A DNA stretch of 64,000 nt, taken from contig OZ023187.1 in the NCBI GenBank assembly GCA_963995505.1, forward strand, positions 14,595,176 through 14,659,175. Direction: 5' to 3'. Shown here in pieces: positions 43,501 through 55,200 of the stretch (within the stretch, counting starts at the first letter, position 1; each line of letters starts with the position of its first letter). This DNA is from Hypericum androsaemum (taxonomy: Eukaryota > Streptophyta > Magnoliopsida > Malpighiales > Hypericaceae). The notes beneath the pieces were generated by a model. The model made no database searches. It saw nothing but the letters and a program-made list of their open reading frames with translations, and was not told where the DNA came from. The translations under genes were made by a program, and so were the position numbers.

Positions 43501-44103
43501 ATGATGGAGAGAGTTACATCACTGGAAGTGCTCAATCAGCAATGGTATTTCCATCTCTGAAGACACTCTGGCTTCAGAATTGTAAGAAGCTAAAGGTCTG
43601 GTGGAAGATGACAGATGACGAAGCTCGAACGATGAAAAGAGAAGACTTCCCGCTATTCCCTCGCCTGTCATTCTTGGAAGTAAAGAATTGCCCCGAGCTA
43701 TCTTGGATGCCAGCATTTCCAAGTCTCCAAGAAAACGTCAAATTGGATAGAACAAACACAGCATTGTTATGGCAGACAATGAAGATGACTTCATCGGTTG
43801 CGGATTCCTCTTCTCCTGTACATCCTCTCTCCAAACTGAGAACTTCAGCTAAAAGAAATAAATGATCTGGACTATCTTCCAGAAGAATGGCTGCAGAATC
43901 TCGTCTCTCTCGAGAAGCTCTACATCGAGACCTGTGGTGGACTTACATCTCTCCCTAAGGGGATGCATCACCTCACCTCATTAAAGGAGCTGGAAATCTG
44001 GTACTGCCCTCAGTTGACAGAACGCTGTGGACGAAACAACGGGACGGATTGGCCTAACATTGACCACATACAAAAGATCAAGATAGATGGCAAGGAAGTC
44101 TGA
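40510..44103 (+). pseudogene. CC-NB-ARC-LRR resistance gene, pseudogene (copy 1)
   Basis: It starts MAEGLAFNIAGSLLKQAGTL like the intact paralogue at 52285 and ends at the matching TGA (44101-44103). Lesions seen by alignment: a deletion of about 500 bp at about 40656 removing the rest of the CC domain and the P-loop; W to stop (TGA) at about 40859; two S to TGA changes at about 41372 and 41395; a deletion of about 100 bp at about 41471 removing the MHD region; frameshifts at about 41808, 41840 and 43850. The LRR part (41862-43849) is still open. Two LRR modules remain where the paralogue has four. Not expected to make a working receptor. Confidence 0.93.
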
Positions 44104-45142
44104 TAGCCATCAACTAGGTTTGTATGATCTTTCCATCCCTCGTTCTTCCTTCTTATTGGCCTTTTATGCAAGTTAAGGTAATGCAAGCTTCAAGTCAAAG
44201 ATTTCATTTTTCTCTCTCTTTGCAGTTCTGAAACAACATCGTGTTCGCCGGAGAAGAGGACACTGTATGTTATTAGGCCAAAGCATCAGCAGTTCTGATG
44301 AAACTACAACAAATTGTTAGCAGACTCTCCAGCCTTCTCGGGTTTCTCCGCAAAAGTCCAAAGATTCAAACACACAGGTATGCTATTCAATTACTGATAG
44401 TAGTTGTAGCAAAAAGTTCATCCTTCAGAAAATGTCAGCCTACCAAGCCTCACTTGTGAGCCGGAGCACTTGCTTCGAACACTACACTGTTGTCTGTCTT
44501 TAAATATGTTCTTACCGTCATGATAACACTGCAGGCCTTCCACCCCCGCTTCAAGCAAACACTGATCATGGTTCCAGATTCGTTCATTTACATGCTCGCC
44601 CGTGCATTGTTCGTTGCGCGCCTCGAATAACATTGGCTGCAGCGTGCGCTCATGACAGATTCGAATTGTGAATTTGCTGCAAAACTCGCAGCAGGTTGCT
44701 TCAGCACTGCCTTCGTCGCAAAGAAGATTGAAACTTCAAAGCCAACAGCCACAGAGAACGCCTCCTCGTCATAGCCCCCTCAAGACAAACACAATCTGAA
44801 GATTCGCCAATTGTTTGTGTATCAATTGCTTTCTGATAAATTCCAAATTGCATTCATTTGCTAGCCTTTAACTGCTTCAGTGTATGCGGAAAATCGGAAT
44901 TATTTCTGTGACCTTTGGCTTTTAGACAAGATTGTCTTCTAACGGTTGATGTCCAACAACTTCAGACAAGAACCGAACTACGGTTTTCAGCTACTCAGAT
45001 TGAAACAATAATTGCATTTAGTCCAGGAAGAGAGGTACTATTTCTGTGCAAATTGAATGGGGATGTGAGGGCAAAAAAAGCCAGGGTTCCAACCTAACAC
45101 CAGACAATCATCTAACGATTCTCTTGACATTGCAGACAGAAG
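44104..45142 (+). other. 3' flank of the NLR pseudogene
   Basis: Matches 57157-58165 with few differences (for example TGTATGTTATTAGGCCAAA and GCAGCAGGTTGCTTCAGCAC). No independent gene is seen. It probably includes the old 3' UTR of the NLR. Confidence 0.6.
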
Positions 45143-46334
45143 TACCTTTTAAACGTTTCCTCCAAGATTCATCGCAGACTTATATTCATGTTTCTTTTTA
45201 AACATCGCTCCAATTGCGGTCTCATTCAACTTAGCCAACCTCATGGCTTCAGCTAATGTTTTAGGACTAGCAGTCTGAACCATAGCCTGCACATCATCGT
45301 CTAACCCAGCTATGAAACTCGATGTAAAGTATCTATTCAGAAAGGAATTGATTCTCAACCAACATCAATGCTTTCAATTCCTCAAATTTACCCACATAAT
45401 CCTCAACATCACCATTCTGTCTTAGCTGGTTAAACTCTTTCACTACAACACCATACCCTCTATCTCCGAATTGAATTAACAGGGCATCCGTAAATTCAAC
45501 CCAATTGGCTTGTCTATTCTTCACCACCCATGACATATACCTCTTTCATCCAAGTAAACTGACCCAATGCTCACTTTCCTATCCTCAGGTTTACGGTTAA
45601 CCACAAAGTACTTTTCACACCTTCGAATCTAATACCTAGGGTTTGCACCCAAAAAACAAAGGAATCTCGAGCTTAGGATTAGGGATGTTTACCTGGCAAT
45701 TTTCCTAACCGCGCCTAGCTCTCTAGCCATCTCCAACCTCCGCGCGTTCATTACCCCCGACGGTCTCCGATCTTGTCCCGCTATGCTCGCTTTTCTCCGT
45801 CGCACGCGGTGTCTCCTTCGGAAGAGGTAACAGGGGAGACCTCCTGTCCTCCGCCTGAAACCTTCCTGAACCCATGGACTTCATTAACTCCATGAGTTCT
45901 GCGATTTGCCCTTTAATCTGCGAGAACTCCCCTGAGAACCTCACCGTGGTCTCGCGTTGTTCGTCGAAGCTTGCTTCTGGCGACACTCGATTTCCACCCT
46001 CTGCTCCTGCGCCAGAGATCGTAATTGCTCTTCCATGTCGCCTAGACGTGTTTTCATTCGCCGGAGAATCCAAGAATCTCGGGCTGTGATACCAATTTGT
46101 CACAATCAAGAACCAAGAAGGTAGTAGAAAGAGATGGGAGAAAGAGAGTAACCATCACTGGTTTCTCAATTAGGTTCACAATATCCAGAATAGTCACTAA
46201 TGAGTTGTACAATATCTCTTATAGTCACTGCCAGCTAATGGATCTATACTAAAAGCCCGCCAAAAGGCCCATTTCCCGTGCCAGCCCATATCTGTTGGCA
46301 GCTCATTTCCCATGTTAGGCACTCTTATGTGACA
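45143..46334 (-). mobile_element. Truncated Ty3/gypsy element: 5' LTR plus partial gag
   Basis: On the minus strand a 237-bp LTR (46334-46098, TGTCACATAAG...TTGTGACA) is followed by a primer-binding site TTGGTATCACAGCCCGAG. A gag region follows in broken frames, with GQIAELMELMKSM, then NWVEFTDALLIQFGDRGYG, then NQLRQNGDVEDYVGKFEELK and FIAGLDDDVQAMVQ. This is the Retrotrans_gag pattern of plant gypsy elements. It stops at 45143 in mid-gag; pol and the 3' LTR are missing. It occupies the exact junction between the two NLR copies. Confidence 0.88.
46098..46334 (-). repeat. LTR of the truncated gypsy element
   Basis: 237 bp with TGTCACA and TGTGACA ends. The adjoining host sequence CTCCCCAAGTCAACGAACC is the interior of an NLR upstream module, showing that the element inserted into copy 2. 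Confidence 0.85.
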
Positions 46335-46532
46335 CTCCCCAAGTCAACGAACCAATGTTACAGTTCCTCATGGGATCCCATGTGAAAAATACTACAGTTT
46401 TCTTGTCTTATTCTTTGCTATAACCGAACCTAGTAATGTCGGATTATATTCAGGCTCTTCCTTTTTTTCTCGAAAAATTGAAACTCGATTTCAATTGGAT
46501 TGAACCAACTCACATTAATTTGCACCAATTGG

Positions 46533-47166
46533 TGATGGGATCATGCCCACAAATTAAGGAAAAGAAGACATGATGATGAAGATGCCCACAAATTAAGGAA
46601 AAGAAAAAGATGGACATGATGATGAAGATGCCCACAAATTAAGGAAAAGAAAAGATGGACATGATGATGAAGATGCCCACAAATTAAGGAGGAAAACATG
46701 GAGGATTTTATGGAACATTTGTTCCATATGAACTTTCCTCCTCTATAAAAGGGGAGATGATCTTCCATGGAAACATCATCCACAAAATGAAGAAAAACTC
46801 CAAGTAGAGAGTTTAGAGAGAAATAGAGAGTTTCCAAGTTCTAGAGAGAGAGAGAGCTTGAGGTAAAAAATAGAGTGAGTGAAAATTCTCTACTGTAAAA
46901 TACGAGTGAAACACGAGAGTGGGATAACTCGGGGTATCGGGCAGTGAGGATATTTTTACCACTGTAATTTCTCTATTTACTAGTGGATATTTTTCGGAGC
47001 TAGTCCCGTGGTTTTTCCCTCTGGCATTTAGAGGGTTTTCCACGTAAATCTTGGTGTTCCCTCTTGGTGGTGTTTTTCTTCTCCATCTACTTTTGACCGT
47101 GGTAATTATTAATTACCGGGGTAAATTTTATTTACCGCTTCCGCTGCACGAGTCAAATTCCCAACA
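46533..47166 (+). repeat. 5' LTR of copia-2
   Basis: 634 bp. It has four copies of the word GATGAAGATGCCCACAAATT or its start variant in tandem units up to 46 bp long, then a TATAAAAG box at about 46744. Confidence 0.93.
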
Positions 47167-47215
47167 AGTGGTATCAGAGCCTTGGCTTTGTAGCTGAGAT
47201 CTTTGTGTGTTGAAG

Positions 47216-50200
47216 ATGGAGGACAAGTCTGTCGGAAAAGCCATCAAGTTGACTTCGTCAAATTATGCCGTCTGGAAGACTCTGATGATGGATGTTTTAT
47301 ACTGCAAGGATCTTTTTGATCCTATTGAGTTAAAAGGTATAAAAGACGAGGCAATAGCAGATGCTCTCTGGAACAAGATGAATCGCAAAGTCTGTGGGTT
47401 AATTCGACAGTCGATTGACCCCAGTCTTATTCACCACGTGGCTGACGAGACGGATGCATTCAAGCTCTGGGAGAAGCTGGAAAATCTGTTTGAGCGGAAA
47501 AATGCCATTGACAAGGCTTTTCTGCTCAAACGGCTTATCACAGCCACATACCGTGATGGACAAAATGCATCTGAGCATTTGAGTACGTTCCAGGAGTTTG
47601 CAAATCGTCTAGTAGCAGCAAAGATTCTGCTAGACGATGAGTTGCTGGCTTTGATGTTGCTGAATTCCTTGCCGGATAGTTGGGAAACACTAAAAGTTTC
47701 TCTGACAAACTCAACTCCAAGTTTGACATTGTCTATGGTCAAGGATAGTATCCTGAATGAAGAAACTCGGAGAATAGAGAATGGCATGATGAGCTCTAGC
47801 AATGAGGCCATGGTCACAGAGAACCGTGGGAAAGGCAAGTTTGAAGGAAGATCCCAGTCGAGAGAAGGACTAAAGTGTTACTATTGTGGCAAAGAGGGGC
47901 ACTTTAAAAGAAATTGTAGACTGTTCAAGAAGAAGCAGGGAGGCGAGCAGAAGAATGAGAATGACCAAAGAGCTACCACATCTACACTAGAGGAGGTGGC
48001 ACTATTTTCTTGTGAAGAAGATATTTGTGCGGTCAGTGATCCGTACACTGAATGGGTCATTGATTCTGCTGCATCATACCATGCAACTCCCCACAAGGAG
48101 ATGTTCACCTTGTACAGAGCAGGAGACTTTGGCAAGGTTAGAATGGAAAATAGCAGTTTTGCTAATATTGTGGGAGTTGGTGATGTTTTGGTCAAGACAG
48201 ATGTTGGCCATAAGTTAACATTGAAAGACGTCAGACATGTTCCTGATCTGCGTCTGAACCTGATATCTATACATGCCCTGGATGTGACTGGTTTCCATAG
48301 CCATTTTGGTAATGGACTGTGGAAGCTGACTGCAGGAGATCTAGTTACAGCTAGAGGAAAGATATCTGGCACACTTTACAAGACTCAAGTGAAGCTGCTT
48401 GGAGATGAGGTGAACGCAGTAGAAGACTCTACCTCACCAAATCTGTGGCACAAGCGGCTTGGACACTTGAGCGAGAAGGGAATGAAAGCACTACGGTCTG
48501 TTGTTCCAATCGCCATAGGTACAAAACTACAACCTTGTGATTATTGTATCTTTGGTAAGCATCATAGAGTTCCTTTTGGCAAGACTGCTAAAAAGAAGGA
48601 AAGTTTTTTAGTGTTTCATGAAAATGAGACATGTTCAACCCCAGTAATATCAGAGGCAAGGATAGAGGCTGGTGGTGGAATTGATTTGGCACCGGAATCT
48701 TCTCCAATGACAACTGGTGGAGAAGATGCAGATCAATCTTTTCGGGTGGGTGCTGAATCAGAAGAGAATTCTAATCAGGGGGAGCAAACCCCTGAGGTCG
48801 GCGAAGTAACTTCGGACTCTCGGGAGGACGAGCAACTCAGAAGGTCAACAAGACAGAGGATGTTGTCAACCAGATACTCCAGTTCTGAGTATGTCCTTGT
48901 CACTAGCGAGGGGGAGCCAGAGAGCTTTGAAAAAGCCCTGGAGCATGAGGACAAAGCTCAATGGATGGAGGCTATGCTTGAGGAATTGAGTTCTTTGAGA
49001 AAGAACGGTACTTATGAGCTTATGGAATTACCCCAAGGAAGGAAGGCCTTGATGAACAAATGGGTATACAAGCTGAAACGAGATGGTGATAATCTCGTAA
49101 AATACAAGGCTCGGCTAGTGGTGAAAGGTTTCAGCCAGAAGAAAGGCATTGACTTTGATGAAATATTTTCACCAGTCGTAAAGATGTCCTCCGTTCGAGC
49201 AGTACTCGGACTAACTACCAGTTTGAATCTGGAGTTAGAGCAAATGGATGTCAAGACTGCTTTCCTCCATGGCGATTTGGAGGAGGAAATCTACATGCAG
49301 CAACCTGAAGGTTTTCAGGAGAAAAGGAAGTAAGATCTGGTGTGCAGGTCAAGAAAGAGCTTGTACGGCCTGAAGCAAGCTCCTAGACAGTGGTACAAGA
49401 AGTTCGACTCATTCATGATGAGTCATGGCTACACCAGGACAAACGCAGACCATTGCGTTTACATCCGTAGATTTCATGATGGTAAATTCATAATTCTTTT
49501 GTTGTATGTGGATGATATGCTGATCGTTGGACAGGATGCTGAGATGATAAAGAAGTTGAAAGAAGATTTATCAAAGTCCTTTGACATGAAGGATCTTGGT
49601 GCAGCAAGGCAAATTTTGGGCATGCAGATTATTCGTGATCGACAAGCTAGGAAGCTGTGGTTATCCCAGGAAAGATATATTGAGAAGGTACTAGAGAGAT
49701 TCAATTCAAAAAATGTGAATCCAGTTAGTACACCTCTTGCTGGCCAGTTTAAACTCAGCAAGAAAGCATGTCCTACAACAAAGGAGGAGAAGGAAGACAT
49801 GGCAAAGGTTCCATACTCCTCAGCAGTTGGGAGTTTGATGTATGCCATGGTGTGCACACGTCCAGATATTGCTCACGCAGTTGGTGTGGTGAGCAGGTTT
49901 CTCTCTAACCCGGGGAGGCAACATTGGGAGGCTGTAAAATGGATCCTAAAATACTTACGAGGCAGTTCAAAAATGTCTTTGTGCTTTGGAGGCTCAGAAC
50001 CAATCTTGGAGGGTTTTTCAGATGCAGATATGGCAGGAGATATTGACTCCAGAAAATCAACTTCTGGATATCTGTTTACTTTTGCAGGGGGAGCTGTGTC
50101 ATGGCAGTCCAAACTGCAGAAATGTGTTGCCTTATCTACAACTGAGGCAGAGTATATTGCAATGACCGAGGCAGGAAAAGAGTTGCTTTGGTTGAAGAGG

Positions 50201-50473
50201 TTCCTTCAAGAACTGGGTTTCGAACAGGATGATTATGTGGTTTACAGTGATAGTCAAAGTGCTCTAGACCTGAGCAAGAATGCCACATACCATGGTCGTA
50301 CTAAGCATATCGATATTCGATACCATTGGCTCCGGATGGCCATTGAAGAGCAGGAGATGAAGTTACAAAAGATTCATACAGACAAGAATCCTGCTGATAT
50401 GTTAACAAAGGCAGTGCCTCGTGAGAAACTCCAATTTTGTGCTAGGTCATCTGGCACGGGGATTCATCATTAA
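47216..50473 (+). pseudogene. copia-2 gag-pol, integrase deleted and one in-frame stop
   Basis: The ATG at 47216 starts MEDKSVGKAIKLTSSNYAVW (UBN2 gag). A zinc knuckle (CYYCGKEGHFKRNC), a protease block (WVIDSAASYHATP) and the HHCC finger (LWHKRLGHLS, CDYCIFGKHH) follow. Integrase should come next, but after FGKTAKKKESF the frame jumps to a linker and then to reverse transcriptase (KYKARLVVKGFSQKKGIDFD). A TAA at 49331 interrupts the frame, where related elements carry a charged residue before DLVC. The same frame continues to 50473 with [26 protein letters not shown] and RNase H (GFSDADMAGD, STTEAEYIA). Not autonomous. Confidence 0.9.
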
Positions 50474-50519
50474 GCTCAACCAGAAAGTTTCTCCCTCAAG
50501 TGGGCATGAGGGGGAGAAT

Positions 50520-51199
50520 TGATGGGATCATGCCCACAAATTAAGGAAAAGAAGACATGATGATGAAGATGCCCACAAATTAAGGAAAAGAAAAAGATGG
50601 ACATGATGATGAAGATGCCCACAAATTAAGGAAAAGAAAAAGATGGACATGATGATGAAGATGCCCACAAATTAAGGAAAAGAAAAGATGGACATGATGA
50701 TGAAGATGCCCACAAATTAAGGAGGAAAACATGGAGGATTTTATGGAATATTTGTTCCATATGAACTTTCCTCCTCTATAAAAGGGGAGATGATCTTCCA
50801 TGGAAACATCATCCACAAAATGAAGAAAAACTCCAAGTAGAGAGTTTAGAGAGAAATAGAGAGTTTCCAATTTCTAGAGAGAGAGAGAGCTTGAGGTAAA
50901 AAATAGAGTGAGTGAAAATTCTCTACTGTAAAATACGAGTGAAACACGAGAGTGGGATAACTCGGGGTATCGGGCAGTGAGGATATTTTTACCACTGTAA
51001 TTTCTCTATTTACTAGTGGATATTTTTCGGAGCTAGTCCCGTGGTTTTTCCCTCTGGCATTTAGAGAGTTTTCCACGTAAATCTTGGTGTTCCCTCTTGG
51101 TGGTATTTTTCTTCTCCATCTACTTTTGACCGTGGTAATTATTAATTACCGGGGTAAATTTTATTTACCGCTTCCGCTGCACGAGTCAAATTCTCAACA
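50520..51199 (+). repeat. 3' LTR of copia-2
   Basis: 680 bp, with five tandem units instead of four; the 46-bp length difference equals one unit. Confidence 0.93.
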
Positions 51200-51204
51200 A
51201 TTGG

Positions 51205-52284
51205 ATTGGACCAACTCCAAGAAAGACAATTGTGAATTAAGTAACCAGGAACCACTATTCGGTCCATTTGTACGCACAATTCGTTCAATCTCTAGTGTTC
51301 CACGTCAGATTTACAACGGCTATATTATCTGTTATCTTAACTGTATAATAGCTGTAACTAGTTGGCTAATAATGTCTCTTAATCTCCCTGTACATATATA
51401 TAAGTCGCATGTATCTAATCATTGAATTAAGTAATACAAATTTATTTCTAAACACTAGTTGTTTATTTTTTATTTATTTAGTTTATGATTCTCTGGCATT
51501 CGCTCAAGACCCCGAACATCACAACTTAATGTTAAAAAAATTCCTATTGAACGAATGGTAGGTAATTAGGTGAGTCGCATGACATCTTTTAATTTCATTA
51601 AACAACCCAAGAACGCTAACCCCCCCAAGTCAGTAGAACCGAAGCTGGCTAATCAAGCCACGACATTCTTATTCTTCTGATCTTAGTTCCTTGTAAAAGA
51701 CTATTATTTAACGAATACGTATATGAATAGATGAAAGAGTTTCTCTAGATTAATTAATGATCTCGAGTTTGAAGATGTGCTAAAATTCAGTAAGCGGACT
51801 CTTGCTTCTTTAATGATTCGACCGAGTCCAATCTTAGATTAGTCGGTCATTAACGATGATTCATTAGCTAGTATCCATATGATGATAATCACGAAGCGAA
51901 ACAACAATGGCGTCCCGTTGAACGAATGGCAGGTAATGAGGTGATGGCATCACAGATGATAATTTCATTAAAAAATGACCAAGAATGGTAGCCTCCCCAA
52001 GTCAATGAACCAATTTCAAAAAAAAAAGTCAATGAACCAATCTGACTGTTCTTCATGGGATTCCATGTGAAAAATACTATAATTTTTTTTGTCTTGAAAC
52101 TCGAATCCAGTTGGATTGGACCAACTCACATCAACTTGCATCTTAAATTATACAAGCATTGACTATACTTGTATATCTGCGAATCCTGCATCATCTCAGA
52201 ACTAAACATCTTAGCAACCAGAAAACACTAAAAGCATTGCGCATCTAGTTTGACTTGATTCCAGTTGTTCCTGATCGGTGATCA
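51205..52284 (+). promoter_or_regulatory. Upstream region of the intact NLR gene
   Basis: This 1.08-kb stretch lies between copia-2 and the start codon. It contains the second and third upstream modules (about 51540-51640 and 51915-52150). Two TTGACT words that fit the WRKY-binding W-box core lie at 52159-52164 and 52250-52255. A stretch at 51360-51430 (TACATATATATAAGTC, then AATTAAGTAATAC) resembles the end of an old LTR and is shared with copy 1 (39590-39650). Confidence 0.45.
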
Positions 52285-55200
52285 ATGGCAGAAGGACTTG
52301 CGTTCAACATTGCAGAGTCACTCCTGAAGCAGGCAGGGACCCTTGCTCTTCAGGAAATCGGAAAAATACGAGGCGTCAAGGGCGAGCTAACCGAGCTTGA
52401 AAAGACGGTGACCCGGATCCAGGTTCTGCTTCTTGATGCTGAGGAGAAGCAGGATCACAACCACCAAGATATGCATTGGCTGGAGGAGCTCAAGGAGGTT
52501 GTCTATGAGGCTGACGACTTGCTCGATGATTTCGCCACCGAGATCCTTGGCAGGAAAGCAGTCGGAGGAGGGTTCAGAGTCATCAAAGAGGCGCGGATTT
52601 TCTGTTGTGGATCAAACCAGATTCTGTTTGGTCATAATATGGCTAATAGTATCAAGGGTGTAAGGGACAGAATGAAGAAGATAGCTGATGACAGGGTGGA
52701 CTGGCATCTGAATGTGAAGCCTAAAGAGAAGGCTAGACAGGAGGAGACTTACTCTTCTCCTCCTGATTACTTCGTGGGGAGGGATGGCGACATCGACCAT
52801 GTCCTTCGGCTCTTGATGGTCGAAAACAGCGAAATTGTTTCGTTGGTTGGGATCAGAGGGATCGGGAAGACTGCGCTAGCTCAGGTGATTTTTCATGATC
52901 GTGATGTCATTTGTCATTTTGAGTTGATGGAATGGGTGTATGCCTCAGACCCTTTTGATGTTAAGATGGTTGCTAAGAAGATTTTGGAGTCTGTAACTGA
53001 TGAGATTCAACCAGATTACGGGTTGGATACCATGTTAAGACGCCTCGAAGCGAAAATAGGCGGCCGGAGGTTCCTGTTCGTGTTGGATGATGTGTGGAGC
53101 AATGACAAGTGGGGAGACATCTGGAAATTGTTGAAGATAGGTGCAGAAGGAAGCAAGATCCTCGTTACAACGCGATTTATCGAAGTTGCGAGGATAGCTA
53201 GCCAAAGTGTCCTTCCTTTAAAAGGTCTGTCTTCTGCTGATTCCCTGTCCCTGTTGAAGCAGATGGTGTTCCGTGGTCAGCCACTGGAACCTCATGTAGT
53301 CTCCAGGATGGAGAAAATTGTAAAGAAATGTGATGGAGTTCCTCGGGCAATCCAATTAATCAGCAACCTGCGGCGATTGAATGATCCAGAGACCGAGTGT
53401 TCACACTTTACAAACCAGGATCCTTTTGCCCATGCCGACAATGCAAATGCTATCTTAACATACCTCAGGTCCAATTATGACCATCTCCCCTTGCATCTGA
53501 AGCAGTGTTTTGCCTATTGTAGCTTGTTCCCCAAGGATTTTGTCATTGATGTGAAGTCTCTGATTCATATGTGGGTTGCACAAGGATTCATCACCAAGTC
53601 TTCTGATGAAATTCAGACGTTGGAAGACATTGGTTCAAAATACTTTGTGGATCTGTCAGGCATGTCATTTTTCGAGGATGTGGAAAAGGATTCACTTGGG
53701 ATGGTAAAGACCTGCAAGCTGTCGCATCTGATGCACCGACTCGCAACCGCTGTGGCTTCCACCGAGTGCAAGATGGTGTCGCAGTATGAAGATCGGATCA
53801 CTAATAAAGTCCATCATATGTCCTTGCACTTTGACTTGGAGCCACCTCGGGGAACTCCAGATTTCCTTGGTGGTGCAGATCAGTTGCGGACATTTTTGTT
53901 GCTTGCTCAAGGATCAAGCTCAGCCATTAGCAGGACATGGGATGACTCCAGCTGCAAGGCTCTTGTTTCATGCTTCAAGCGCCTGCGTGTGTTTGACTTG
54001 CACAACACAGGCATCGATAATCTGTCCTCCTCTGTAAAGAGACTAAAGCAGCTGAGGTATCTTGATATGTCTCAGAACGGAATCAGGCTGCTCCCCAGGT
54101 CTATTTCCAAGCTGCAGAACTTGCAGGTGATCAAGCTCTCAGATTGCAGAGAGATCATAGAGTTACCGGAAGATATCGCGAAGCTTGTTGGTCTTCAACA
54201 TATCTACTGCGAAGGGTGTTCGAGTTTGGTTGGCATGCCAATTGGGCTAGGGGATCTGACTTCCCTTCAAACATTGACCTGGTTTGTTTTATCCAAAGAT
54301 GGTACCAGGCCTACACAGATCGGCGGGCCAAGCGTACTGAAAAAGCTGAAAAACTTGAGAGGAAGGATGGAAATCAGAAACTTGGGATGGAGGAAAGCCA
54401 ACACATCAGAGTTTAAGGATGCTAACATGGTGGGAAAGGAGTTTCTTCAGTCATTGACCCTGCGTTGGAACGGAGATGACGAGACCAGGGCTGCAGAAGC
54501 TGTCGCTAATTATGATGAGGAAGCACTATCGGGACTCCAGCCTCATCAAAACCTCAGGGAGTTGCAAGTGTACAGATACGGAGGAGCGAGTTTTCCAGGT
54601 TGGCTTTCATCCATGATAAACCTAGTGAACATCAGAGTGGATGGTTGTCAAAGATGCAAGAGTCTCCCACCTTTAAGTTCAGTTCATTCCTTGAGAGAAT
54701 TATGTCTCATCGACTTAACTGACTTGGAGTACGTAGTTGATGAGAACGTGGACTCCGTCAATAGAGGTGAGGATGACACAACGTTCTTTCCATCCCTGAA
54801 GACCCTTTTGCTCTTGAATTGTCCAAAGCTCAAAGGATGGAGGAAAGGGACAGGTGATGGTCATGATGCACAAGCTACATTGCTTCAGTTCCCATGTCTC
54901 TCTCTGCTAGAAGTAAAGAAGTGCCCAAAGTTGAATTCGCTTCCACGGCTTCCAGCTCGTGATGGAAGGCTATGCTTGAATGATACATCTAACCTGGAGC
55001 CAGTAGACCAATTGTTGAAGATCAAAATGACTCCAACTCTGAGTCAAGGCCTGAAGTTACCGAGCTGGCTTGCGATCTCTAAAAATCTTGTAGAAGTCCG
55101 GATAACAGACTGCAAAGGGTGTGAGCTGCTTCCTCCATTTGATCAGATAGCTTTTCTCAATTATATCTACCTGAAAAACTTACCTGACTCCAAGTACATC

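Larger units (their letters stand above)
39165..45142 (+). repeat. NLR-locus segmental duplication, copy 1
   Basis: Upstream modules, the NLR pseudogene and about 1 kb of 3' flank match 46335-58165 (copy 2) once the copia insertion is removed from the latter. Homology stops abruptly at 45142 inside CAGACAGAAGTA, where a gypsy fragment begins. Confidence 0.9.
46533..51199 (+). mobile_element. Ty1/copia LTR retrotransposon lacking integrase (copia-2)
   Basis: LTRs at 46533-47166 (634 bp) and 50520-51199 (680 bp) start TGATGGGATC and end CAACA. The target duplication ATTGG is at 46528-46532 and 51200-51204. The primer-binding site TGGTATCAGAGC (47169-47180) is the standard complement of tRNA-iMet. 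A purine tract, GAGGGGGAGAAT, precedes the 3' LTR. The integrase core is deleted and a stop codon interrupts reverse transcriptase. The two LTRs differ mainly by one 46-bp repeat unit. It sits 1.09 kb above the start codon of the intact NLR, in the same orientation. Confidence 0.95.
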
